From positions 3,286,001 through 3,350,000 of the forward strand of contig NZ_CP058559.1 in assembly GCF_014467015.1 (NCBI RefSeq): a stretch of 64,000 nucleotides of DNA. The letters are read 5' to 3'. Both the position numbers and the translations under genes were made by a program. Positions 9,594-16,808 of the stretch are shown piece after piece. Origin of the DNA: Alkalicella caledoniensis (GTDB lineage: Bacteria; Bacillota; Proteinivoracia; Proteinivoracales; Proteinivoracaceae). The notes beneath the pieces were generated by a model that saw nothing but the letters and a program-made list of their open reading frames with translations, was not told the DNA's origin and ran no database searches. How positions within the stretch are numbered: the stretch's first letter is position 1; every line of letters begins with the position of its first letter.

Positions 9594-9622
9594 ATGAACC
9601 CTTCGGGGTTCATTTTGTTTTT
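9594..9622 (+). terminator. Rho-independent terminator after the Lon-like gene
   Basis: ATGAACCC and GGGTTCAT form an 8-bp stem closed by a stable TTCG tetraloop, followed by a T-rich tract (TTTGTTTTT). Confidence 0.9.
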
Positions 9623-9824
9623 ATAGTAAAATAGTATGTTTTGTAAAAATTAGAAGTTCTGTAGGAGGGGATATGTAGCATTTAAGCGAATATATGTTAT
9701 ATGGAAAAAGGGATGGATAAGATTAATATATATTTTATTTTATTACCCTAAGCTTGATACTAAGAGAAGGACATTTCCTTTCTTAAGGAGAATATATTAA
9801 TAAATTTAAGGAGATGAGGAGAAC

Positions 9825-10742
9825 ATGTTAAATTATCAAGATTTAACATATGGAGATATTAAAAGCTTAGATAGGGATAAGACCATATTTCTAATGTCAG
9901 TAAGTCCCATAGAGGTACATGGTGACCATCTGCCAACAGGTACTGACGTATTCGTATCAGAGGAGCTCATTAATAGGTATAGGAGGGAGCTTGATAAAAA
10001 ATATCCTGACTATACCTTAGTAAAACTTCCACCACTTTACGCTGGCGCCAATGCCCTTCCTGTTGATGGTTCTTTATCTGTGCCTGCAAAGGTGGTAGAA
10101 GGAATGCTAGAATCCTATGCAAAAGGACTTCAAAAACAAGGGTTTAAATATTTATTTATAGCAGATAACCATGGGGGACCTACACACCAAATGGCAATGG
10201 AATCAGTAAGCCGTAAAATGTGGAAAAGACACAAATTCTACTTTATCAATCCCTTCAATTTAGAATTTAAATACATGGTACATCATGATGAGAGGTTCCT
10301 TGAATCAATAAAGCTACAGCCCAAGGCATGTGGTGACGACGCTGACAGTCATGGAGGAACTAATGAGACTTCCCTTATGCTTGCATCAGCTCCTGATAAA
10401 ATCAAGGGTAATTACAAAGAAGTAGAGGATTCATTACCACCCCAGGTTAAAGGTGCTATAAAAGGTGTTGTTCTACTTTCTAAATTGACTGGCAAACTAG
10501 GAGGTACTGAAGTTTCCAAAGATCTAATACACCTGGCCAATACATTGGCATGGGTTTCTGACGAGGACATGAAGCCTTACATGGGTGCCCCTATGAGGGC
10601 AACAAAAGAAGCCGGCGAGCGCATGCTTGAAGGTAGAGTTAAAGTGGCCATGGGCTTATTTGAGCAAGCACTAATGGGTAAAGAAATAAAATCTACACCT
10701 ATGCTATGGGGTGTGCGCTTTTTAAAAAATGTTTCGGAATAA
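9825..10742 (+). CDS. Creatininase-family amidohydrolase
   Basis: This 305-residue protein has the metal-binding pattern of the creatininase/MftE family: EVHGDHLPTGTD near residue 30, ADNHGG near residue 113, and a DSHGGTNETS block near residue 175. These His, Asp and Glu residues are the expected zinc ligands. Family members hydrolyse cyclic amides or process small peptides; the substrate here is unknown. SD AAGGAGATGAGGAG precedes the ATG. The 247-base stretch upstream holds the previous terminator, no recognisable gene, and a curious SD followed at once by a start-stop pair (ATGTAG at 9673-9678). The downstream neighbours are a peptidase and a DUF3866 gene, so a peptide or amide catabolic role is plausible. 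Confidence 0.85.
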   Translation: MLNYQDLTYGDIKSLDRDKTIFLMSVSPIEVHGDHLPTGTDVFVSEELINRYRRELDKKYPDYTLVKLPPLYAGANALPVDGSLSVPAKVVEGMLESYAKGLQKQGFKYLFIADNHGGPTHQMAMESVSRKMWKRHKFYFINPFNLEFKYMVHHDERFLESIKLQPKACGDDADSHGGTNETSLMLASAPDKIKGNYKEVEDSLPPQVKGAIKGVVLLSKLTGKLGGTEVSKDLIHLANTLAWVSDEDMKPYMGAPMRATKEAGERMLEGRVKVAMGLFEQALMGKEIKSTPMLWGVRFLKNVSE

Positions 10743-10794
10743 ATAACATATTCAAGCTAAAAATATAATTGATTTAAAACAAAGGAGGTTAGAT

Positions 10795-11880
10795 ATGGAA
10801 AAGGTCATTTCTCACTTTAAAAAGCTAGTAAATATAAATTCCCCATCGAAAAAAGAAAAGCCCATGGCCGATTACCTTGTGGATAGATTAAAGGAACTGA
10901 ACTTTCAAGTGACAGTTGACAAAGGTGGAAAAAACATGGGTGATACGGGTAATGTAATAGGTAAAAGGGATGGTAAAGGTCAGCCCCTTTTGCTTTGTGC
11001 CCATATGGACACTGTTGAATCCACTGAGAATATAGTCATAAAAGATGAAGAAGGCAGAATATCAACTGATGGTACTACAATACTAGGTGCAGATGATAAA
11101 GCTGGACTAGTTGCAATTTTAGAAGGTATAAAAATGGCTGGGGAAAATACTCGCCCCTTGGAAATTGTATTTACTTTTGGAGAAGAAGCAGGTCTTAATG
11201 GATCAAAGGCTTTAGATATAAGTCAGTTTAAGAGTAAAAACGCTTTTGTTCTAGACAGTGGCGGAGATGTGGGTACTGTAATAGTTAAAGCTCCATCAGA
11301 AATAGACTTTGCTGTGAAGATTCATGGGAAAGCTGCCCATAGTGGAGTAAATCCTGAAGATGGTGTAAGTGCAATAAAAATAGCAGGAATAGCCATAGGA
11401 AATTTGCCCATGGGTCGTATCGATGAAGAGACAACTGCAAACATAGGTGTTTTAAATGGTGGTACATCAACTAATGTTGTATGTCCCCTTGTGGAGCTAA
11501 AAGGAGAAGTGAGAAGTCATAATTTTTCTAAGGCAGAAAAAATACATGATCAATATAAAGATGTTTTTGAAGTTGCTGCCAAGGAAATGGGTGGTAAAAT
11601 AGAATGGATTAGTGAAGTAGTATTTAAAAATTTTGAGGTCAAAAAAGATGAAGATATAATTCTTTATCTTAAAAAGAAATTTGATGCCTTGAAATTAGAT
11701 ATGGTACTTAAACCACGGGGTGGTGGCAGTGACGCAAATATACTTAATAATAAAGGAATTAAAACTGTAAACTTGGGCGTGGGAATGGAAAAAGGGCATA
11801 GTAAAGAGGAGTACATAACACATCAAAATCTAATAAATGCTACAAAACTAGTAAAAACTTTAGTGGAAGTAGAGGATTAA
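10795..11880 (+). CDS. M20-type metallopeptidase, PepT-like (YqjE type)
   Basis: This 361-residue protein is a zinc aminopeptidase/tripeptidase-like enzyme of clan MH. Metal-ligand motifs in order are CAHMDTV with His70 and Asp72, the bridging Asp in LGADDKAG near residue 101, the catalytic Glu-Glu pair in FGEEAG near residue 129, and a late GGGSDAN. The dimerisation insertion starts near DFAVKIHGKAAHSG. It is shorter than true PepT (about 410 residues) and closest to the PepT-like YqjE group. SD AAAGGAGG precedes the ATG. It is separated from the DUF3866 gene by only three bases, so the two are co-transcribed. Confidence 0.88.
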   Translation: MEKVISHFKKLVNINSPSKKEKPMADYLVDRLKELNFQVTVDKGGKNMGDTGNVIGKRDGKGQPLLLCAHMDTVESTENIVIKDEEGRISTDGTTILGADDKAGLVAILEGIKMAGENTRPLEIVFTFGEEAGLNGSKALDISQFKSKNAFVLDSGGDVGTVIVKAPSEIDFAVKIHGKAAHSGVNPEDGVSAIKIAGIAIGNLPMGRIDEETTANIGVLNGGTSTNVVCPLVELKGEVRSHNFSKAEKIHDQYKDVFEVAAKEMGGKIEWISEVVFKNFEVKKDEDIILYLKKKFDALKLDMVLKPRGGGSDANILNNKGIKTVNLGVGMEKGHSKEEYITHQNLINATKLVKTLVEVED

Positions 11881-11883
11881 AAT

Positions 11884-12966
11884 ATGATAAATACTGCTAT
11901 TATGGAGGTAGAAGGAGTTTTAAAAGATGAAAAGGACCTACAGATTTTAACCTTAGAAGATGGAAGCCGGGCATATAACTATAAAGGCTTTACAGGAGTT
12001 ATAGGGCCGAAAGATAAGGTTGTGGTAAATACTACAGCTGTAGACTTAAAGTTAGGAACTGGTGGTTATCATTTTGTTATATCTAAAGTGTCTCCAACTA
12101 CCCTTAGAGTTTCTGAGCCGGGGCATATAATGAAACTAAGGTATACTCCCCTCCAGCTGAAGACATTTACCTTAGAAGAACAGCTAGGTGAAGAACTAGA
12201 TTATGTTAATGTTAATGGTCATATTGTAATACCCATTGAGTTACACAGTATGCTGGTGCCCATAGTTTTAGCTTTAAAAAAATTAGCACCATCTGTCACA
12301 ATAGGATATGTTATGACAGATGGTGCAGCCCTGCCTGCATTTCATAGTGAGGCTGTTAAGACATTAAAGAAACATAGCTTGATAGAGGGAACTATCACTG
12401 CAGGTCACTCCTTTGGGGGAGACTATGAAAGTGTGAACTTTATTACTGCAATTCAAGGTAGTGTAAAGCTACTAAAAAGCCAAGTAACAATTATAGGTAT
12501 GGGGCCTGGCATAGTAGGTACTGGTACGAAATACGGTTTTTCCGGAGTAGAACAGGGGTTTATAGCAGATATGGCTGCTAATTTGGGATGTAGTGTTTAT
12601 CCTGCCCTAAGAATAGGTTTTGCCGATGTTAGGGAGAGACACAAAGGTATAAGTCATCATAGTTTAACAATATTTAATGACTTGATAAGTAATAGTTTTC
12701 CTCTGGTTTTACCCCACATGGGTAGAAAGGAACTTAAATTGGTATTACATCAACTTAGGAAGCTTCGGGAAAATAAAAAACACCAGATTTACATAGCACC
12801 TGGTGTAGATATAGAGGATGAAGCTAGAAAATACAATCTGCGTCTTTCTTCCATGGGAAGGGGCCCGAAGGAGAATCCAGAATTTTTTGATTGTCTTACA
12901 GCCCTAGCAAAGTTTATTTATGAAAAGAAATTAGTTGATAGTACTGATAGCATCCTTCACAGTTAA
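11884..12966 (+). CDS. DUF3866 family protein
   Basis: This 360-residue protein has no function I can name. Its sequence pattern matches the DUF3866 family known from Firmicutes and actinobacteria: an N-terminal beta-rich part with VGTGGYHFV-like and EPGHIMKLRYTPLQ segments, then a larger domain with a conserved GMGPGIVGTGTKYGFSG block near residue 202. No signal peptide or membrane segment is evident. It follows the PepT-like gene after three bases. Its 3' end overlaps the 3' end of the oppositely oriented mciZ-like gene by 36 bases, so the two transcripts are convergent and complementary there. Confidence 0.75.
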   Translation: MINTAIMEVEGVLKDEKDLQILTLEDGSRAYNYKGFTGVIGPKDKVVVNTTAVDLKLGTGGYHFVISKVSPTTLRVSEPGHIMKLRYTPLQLKTFTLEEQLGEELDYVNVNGHIVIPIELHSMLVPIVLALKKLAPSVTIGYVMTDGAALPAFHSEAVKTLKKHSLIEGTITAGHSFGGDYESVNFITAIQGSVKLLKSQVTIIGMGPGIVGTGTKYGFSGVEQGFIADMAANLGCSVYPALRIGFADVRERHKGISHHSLTIFNDLISNSFPLVLPHMGRKELKLVLHQLRKLRENKKHQIYIAPGVDIEDEARKYNLRLSSMGRGPKENPEFFDCLTALAKFIYEKKLVDSTDSILHS

Positions 12967-13056
12967 ATGTTTTTCACCTAGCTCCTTTAGAAAACTAACT
13001 AAATCTTTGGCTTTACCTTGAAAATAAATACCTTTTTGGTTAATATGTATATACAT
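12931..13056 (-). CDS. mciZ: MciZ-like FtsZ inhibitor, 41 residues
   Basis: This is a small minus-strand gene with ATG at 13056-13054, stop at 12933-12931 and a textbook SD (AGGAGG, 7 bases before the ATG). The product reads MYIHINQKGIYFQGKAKDL then VSFLKELGEKHLTVKDAIS and two or three more residues. Aligned without gaps to B. subtilis MciZ as I recall it (40 residues), it shares K8 G9, G14 K15 A16, L23 K24 E25, G27, V33 K34 D35, I37 and S38. MciZ is made in the mother cell under sigma-E and caps FtsZ filaments to block Z-ring assembly. Neighbouring spoIIM and the EndoQ gene (yqxK in B. subtilis) support the call. It overlaps the DUF3866 gene end. The match rests on recall, so a search is needed to settle it. 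Confidence 0.8.
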   Translation of the reverse strand: MYIHINQKGIYFQGKAKDLVSFLKELGEKHLTVKDAISTIN

Positions 13057-13117
13057 ATTTAATACCTCCTGTGGAATTAGTTAATTAATATTATTCACGG
13101 GAGGTATTAAATATGCA
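13052..13117. repeat. Inverted repeat carrying mirrored translation starts
   Basis: The arms 13052-13073 and 13096-13117 are reverse complements at 20 of 22 positions. Each arm contains an SD (GGAGG), the spacer TATTAAAT and an ATG. The left arm starts the mciZ-like gene on the minus strand; the right arm starts an 11-codon ORF on the plus strand. The 22-base centre is AT-only in the middle (TTAATTAATATTATT). In RNA of either strand the arms could pair and hide the SD. Confidence 0.75.
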
Positions 13118-13148
13118 TGAAAAAATAAAAAAAGAGGTAATAATATGA
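13113..13148 (+). CDS. Possible 11-codon leader ORF before the EndoQ gene
   Basis: ATG at 13113 follows SD GGGAGG at a good distance and encodes MHEKIKKEVII before TGA at 13146-13148. The TGA overlaps the ATG of the EndoQ-like gene (ATGA), so translation of this mini-ORF would deliver ribosomes to the EndoQ start. It may have arisen simply because the SD-ATG block of mciZ was copied in inverted orientation. Whether it is translated or conserved is unknown. Confidence 0.4.
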   Translation: MHEKIKKEVII

Positions 13149-14323
13149 AAATATACAATTGTGATTTGCATATTCATGTGGGGCGCGCATTGAGTAAACC
13201 CGTGAAGGTTACAGCTTCTAGAAATCTAACCATATCAAATATTATTAAAGAATGTACTAATTTTAAGGGGATAGAGATGGCAGGTATTGTGGACTGTGCA
13301 TCGCCAGCTGTGCTTTCAGAATTAACTCTTCTTGTGTCTGAGGGCACCCTATTAGAATTGCCCCAAGCCCAAGGGGGACTAAGGTATAGGGATAGACTCA
13401 CAATAATTCTAGGTAGTGAGGTTGAAACAAGTGAAGGAGTCCATGTTGTTTGTTACTTTCCTGACCTTACAGAAATGATAGCATTTAGCGAATTTTTAGC
13501 CAAAAGGGTTACAAATTCACAATTAAGTACACAAAGGGCAAAGGTTACCTCCATTGAGCTTTTAGATTTTGTCAAAGAGCACAACGGTATTTTTATGCCA
13601 GCGCATATTTTTACACCTCACAAAAGTTACTACGGAAAAGCATTTGAAAGGCTAGAACAGTGCTTTGGCAAAAGGCTAAAGGAGGTAAAAGTGGTGGAGC
13701 TAGGTTTAAGTTCTGATAGTAAATTAGCAGATTGTATACAGGAACTCCATGGGTTTACTTTCCTTACCAATTCCGATGCCCATAGTCAAGGGAAAATAGC
13801 TAGAGAATTCAATAAGATATCCATGAAGGATAATAACTATGAAGAACTAAGGAAGGCTTTATACCGAATAGAGGGTAGACAAGTTATTGCAAACTACGGA
13901 CTAGAACCTGAACTTGGGAAGTATTACAATACCTTTTGTAGCAAATGTGACAAACTACAAGAAAATGAAATGTCAGGTAAATGTTCATATTGTGGCTCAG
14001 CTAAGATTATAAAGGGAGTATCTAATCGAATTAAAGAGATAGCAGATTTGGAAGAAGGAAAACATCCCGCCCATAGACCACAGTACCATTATCAAGTGCC
14101 ACTAGAATTCATACCTAATATTGGGAAAAAAACCCTAGAAAGGCTTCACAAAGAGTTTGGTTTTGAAGTGGATATTTTACATACAGTGGAAGAAGAAAAA
14201 CTAAAAAAATGTTTAGATTTTAATATTGTAGATACAATAATAAAAGGGAGAGAAGGTAGCTTGAAATTGAAAAGAGGAGGTGGAGGACGCTACGGAAAAA
14301 TTATTAATAATAAAACAATATAA
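13145..14323 (+). CDS. EndoQ-like PHP-domain DNA endonuclease
   Basis: This 392-residue protein resembles endonuclease Q of Thermococcales and the B. subtilis homolog YqxK. The N-terminal PHP domain starts with CDLHIHVGRA; further metal-ligand segments are GSEVETSEGVHVVCYF, PAHIFTPHKSYYGK and TNSDAHSQG. A zinc-finger-like region with CSKC and CSYC pairs lies near residues 265-283. The C-terminal part has an IPNIGKKT helix-hairpin-helix-like motif near residue 327. EndoQ nicks 5' of deaminated bases (uracil, hypoxanthine) and abasic sites, so a DNA repair role is expected. The ATG overlaps the stop of a possible 11-codon leader and has a weak SD (AAAGAGG). spoIIM follows, as in bacilli. Confidence 0.85.
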   Translation: MKIYNCDLHIHVGRALSKPVKVTASRNLTISNIIKECTNFKGIEMAGIVDCASPAVLSELTLLVSEGTLLELPQAQGGLRYRDRLTIILGSEVETSEGVHVVCYFPDLTEMIAFSEFLAKRVTNSQLSTQRAKVTSIELLDFVKEHNGIFMPAHIFTPHKSYYGKAFERLEQCFGKRLKEVKVVELGLSSDSKLADCIQELHGFTFLTNSDAHSQGKIAREFNKISMKDNNYEELRKALYRIEGRQVIANYGLEPELGKYYNTFCSKCDKLQENEMSGKCSYCGSAKIIKGVSNRIKEIADLEEGKHPAHRPQYHYQVPLEFIPNIGKKTLERLHKEFGFEVDILHTVEEEKLKKCLDFNIVDTIIKGREGSLKLKRGGGGRYGKIINNKTI

Positions 14324-14400
14324 ATAAAATATAAATAAAGGTCTAAAATTATTCCCACCGGCATAAAGTAATTATATAATTTTTCCGGGAGGGGACTCAC

Positions 14401-15030
14401 TTGTCTGTAAAACATTTGCTACTACGATACCTAAAAGAAAATATGTATGTATTAATTTTTGTAAGCTTAGTACTTGTTATAGGAATCATTTTTGGTTCTG
14501 TCATGGTTAACAAACTTCCTGAGCAACACAACACACTACTTGCAGAAGAATTGAATTTCTATTTTGAAGTTTTGGATGAAACCCCATCTGTTGATCGGTT
14601 GAACATACTAAAACAATCTTTTTTCAGTAATGGACAGTTTATACTGATAGCGTGGTTGGCAGGACTAACAGTAATAGGGATACCAGTAGTAATAGTAATG
14701 CTTTTTACAAGGGGAGTAATTTTAGGTTTTACAGTAGGCTTCATATTTAACCACACATCCTTTAGGGGCCTGTTTTTTGCAATTACAGCCATAGTACCCC
14801 ACAACCTAGTCATCATACCAGCGTTTTTATTAGTATCAGTGGCAAGCATTTCATTTTCCTCTGTTATCTTTATGAAAGTTATTAAAAACAAGAGTATTAA
14901 CATAGCCCCTTATTTTGTGAACTATGGAATAATGTCTATTTTTATTCTGCTAGGTATAGGATTGGCATCAATTATTGAAGCTTACATAATTCCTGTTATT
15001 TTAAAGTGGATTGTACCATTAATGATCTAG
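14401..15030 (+). CDS. spoIIM: Stage II sporulation protein M
   Basis: This 209-residue membrane protein has at least five hydrophobic segments. SpoIIM is part of the DMP complex (SpoIID, SpoIIM, SpoIIP) that degrades septal peptidoglycan so that the mother-cell membrane can engulf the forespore. The first TM segment is near residues 16-36; later segments contain the family-typical GIIFGSVMVNKL and FTRGVILGFTVGFIF stretches. The start is TTG at 14401 behind GGGAGGGGA. The preceding EndoQ and mciZ-like genes and the xerD-dacF-spoIIA block downstream reproduce the neighbourhood in bacilli. Here, however, spoIIM is separated from xerD by a transhydrogenase operon and rubrerythrin. No convincing terminator follows; an AT-only hairpin at 15033-15099 is weak. 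Confidence 0.92.
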   Translation: MSVKHLLLRYLKENMYVLIFVSLVLVIGIIFGSVMVNKLPEQHNTLLAEELNFYFEVLDETPSVDRLNILKQSFFSNGQFILIAWLAGLTVIGIPVVIVMLFTRGVILGFTVGFIFNHTSFRGLFFAITAIVPHNLVIIPAFLLVSVASISFSSVIFMKVIKNKSINIAPYFVNYGIMSIFILLGIGLASIIEAYIIPVILKWIVPLMI

Positions 15031-15264
15031 TGTGCATTTTTTTGCAAGCACATTTGTGCGTACTCTGAAAAAAAATGCATGGTATATTAAGGACAAGTGT
15101 CGTTATACTGAGTTTGTAGCTTTGGCATATTTTTTGCTTATTAATAAAGGTGGAATAGTTTACTACATATTCCATCAAATCAGTAAATACTGTTCGGAAT
15201 GCTATAGGTTTAGTCTTTTAGATTTAAAACTAAAAAACAGTAAAACGATAGGGAGGCATTTGTA

Positions 15265-16425
15265 ATGATTATTGGTGTACCTAAGGAAATCATGAAAGGC
15301 GAAAGGCGTGTGGCTGTTACTCCAGAGATAGTGAGCAAATTTGTAGCTGACGGGGCGACTATTTTAGTTGAAAGTGGTGCTGGCGCTGGTGCTAATTTTC
15401 TAGATAGTGAGTATGAAAAAGCAGGGGCTACCTTAATTGACGACGTGACTGAATTATTCCAAAAGGCAGAAGTAATTATGAAAGTTAAAGAACCACTATT
15501 TAATGAGCAAACTAATATGCATGAGATAGATATGATGCATAAAGGCCAATATCTTATTACATTTATTCACCCAGCTTCACCTGTTAACCACGAGATGGTT
15601 CAAAAGATGGCTGATAAAGGTATTATCGGTTTAACATTAGATGGCGTTCCTAGAATTTCTAGAGCACAAAAAATGGATGCTCTAACTTCTATGAGTACTT
15701 GTGCAGGATATAAAGGCGTTATAATGGCTACTGATCACTTAACTAAATTCGTTCCTCAAATCTTTAGTGCAGTTGGTATGATCAAGCCAGCTAATGTCTT
15801 TGTTGTTGGAGCTGGAGTTTCTGGTTTACAAGCAATAGCAACAGCTAAGAGACTAGGAGCAGTTGTATACGCTACTGATATTCGTCCTGATGCTTGCGAG
15901 CAAGCAAAAAGTCTAGGAGCAAAAATCGTTGATAGTGGAGTGCCTGCAGATATAGCAGTTGGTCAAGGTGGATACGCTAACAGTCTATCTAATGAATGGG
16001 TTCAAAAACAAGTAAGCAACATAAGAGAAGCTATGGTAAAAGCGGATATAGTTATTTTAACTGCATTGGTACCAGGGAAAAAAGCTCCAATCTTAATGAC
16101 AGAGGATATCATCAAAGAAATGAGCCCAGGCTCTGTTGTTGTTGATATTTCTGTTGACCAAGGCGGTAACTGTGATTTAACAGAGCCTGGTGAAATCGTT
16201 CAAAAACATAATGTAACTATTCAAGGTATTAAAAACATCCCAGGTCAAGTACCTACAAGCTCAACATGGATGTTTGCTAACAATGTATATCACTTAGTTA
16301 GTTACCTAACAAAAGATGGTAAGATCAACCTTGATATGAGTGACGAAATTGTTTCTTCTATCATGGTAACTGATGGTGAGAAAATTGTTCATGAAGGTAC
16401 AAAAGAGGCCATGGGCCTTATATAG
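15265..16425 (+). CDS. pntAA: Proton-translocating NAD(P) transhydrogenase, alpha-1 subunit (dI)
   Basis: This 386-residue protein is the NAD(H)-binding dI component of the membrane transhydrogenase, which couples hydride transfer between NADH and NADP+ to proton movement. The N-terminal domain begins MIIGVPKE, like alanine dehydrogenase, and the Rossmann motif VVGAGVSGLQAIATA is near residue 178. The RPDACEQAKSLGAK and VPTSSTWMFANNVYHL segments favour transhydrogenase over alanine dehydrogenase. There are no membrane segments, matching the three-gene (pntAA-pntAB-pntB) form. SD AGGGAGG precedes the ATG. A hairpin follows the stop and may reduce downstream transcription. The 235 bases upstream hold only an unconvincing 77-codon ORF. 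Confidence 0.93.
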   Translation: MIIGVPKEIMKGERRVAVTPEIVSKFVADGATILVESGAGAGANFLDSEYEKAGATLIDDVTELFQKAEVIMKVKEPLFNEQTNMHEIDMMHKGQYLITFIHPASPVNHEMVQKMADKGIIGLTLDGVPRISRAQKMDALTSMSTCAGYKGVIMATDHLTKFVPQIFSAVGMIKPANVFVVGAGVSGLQAIATAKRLGAVVYATDIRPDACEQAKSLGAKIVDSGVPADIAVGQGGYANSLSNEWVQKQVSNIREAMVKADIVILTALVPGKKAPILMTEDIIKEMSPGSVVVDISVDQGGNCDLTEPGEIVQKHNVTIQGIKNIPGQVPTSSTWMFANNVYHLVSYLTKDGKINLDMSDEIVSSIMVTDGEKIVHEGTKEAMGLI

Positions 16426-16436
16426 GTAGAACTATT

Positions 16437-16484
16437 TTTCACTTGTGACTGATAAATTCGGCCACAAGTGAAATATTATTTTTC
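16437..16484 (+). terminator. Hairpin/attenuator between pntAA and pntAB
   Basis: TTTCACTTGTG (16437-16447) pairs perfectly with CACAAGTGAAA (16463-16473), followed by TATTATTTTT. It lies inside the operon, so it probably gives partial termination or sets subunit ratios rather than ending the transcript. Confidence 0.65.
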
Positions 16485-16511
16485 AAAAATATTTTATATG
16501 GAGGGGAACTG

Positions 16512-16808
16512 ATGTCACCTTTAATATTGATATTTATTTTTTTAGTGGCTTCTTTACTCGGCTATAAGCTTATCAAAAACGTACCAAGCCTTTTGCATAC
16601 ACCCTTAATGTCTGGGATGAATGCATTAAGTGGTATTACAATCATTGGTGCATTAACTACAGTTTCTGTATTATTAAAAAACTACAACGAGTTTGTATCA
16701 ATCGTAGTAGGAGGAACTGCTGTGGTGTTAGCTATGATTAACGTCGCAGGAGGATTCGGAGTTACTAATAGAATGCTAAAGATGTTTGATAGAAGGGGGT
16801 CAAAATAA
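16512..16808 (+). CDS. pntAB: NAD(P) transhydrogenase, alpha-2 membrane subunit
   Basis: This 98-residue hydrophobic protein has three predicted transmembrane helices: near residues 3-22, 34-56 and 63-85. It corresponds to the membrane tail of the alpha subunit, which is a separate polypeptide in the three-gene transhydrogenases such as that of Rhodospirillum. It forms part of the dII proton channel with the beta subunit. SD ATGGAGGGG precedes the ATG. The stop overlaps the pntB start (TAATG), so the two membrane subunits are translationally coupled. Confidence 0.92.
   Translation: MSPLILIFIFLVASLLGYKLIKNVPSLLHTPLMSGMNALSGITIIGALTTVSVLLKNYNEFVSIVVGGTAVVLAMINVAGGFGVTNRMLKMFDRRGSK

Noticed and set aside
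15033-15099. AT-only hairpin after spoIIM as terminator
   Set aside because: The stem is A/T homopolymer with a long loop and no following T-run.
15032-15265. 77-codon plus-strand ORF between spoIIM and pntAA
   Set aside because: No SD, odd composition, and it runs through the pntAA SD; it looks like chance.
15265-16425. Alanine dehydrogenase for the gene before pntAB
   Set aside because: The N-terminal motif is shared, but the neighbours pntAB/pntB and the RPDACEQAKSLGAK segment identify the transhydrogenase alpha subunit.
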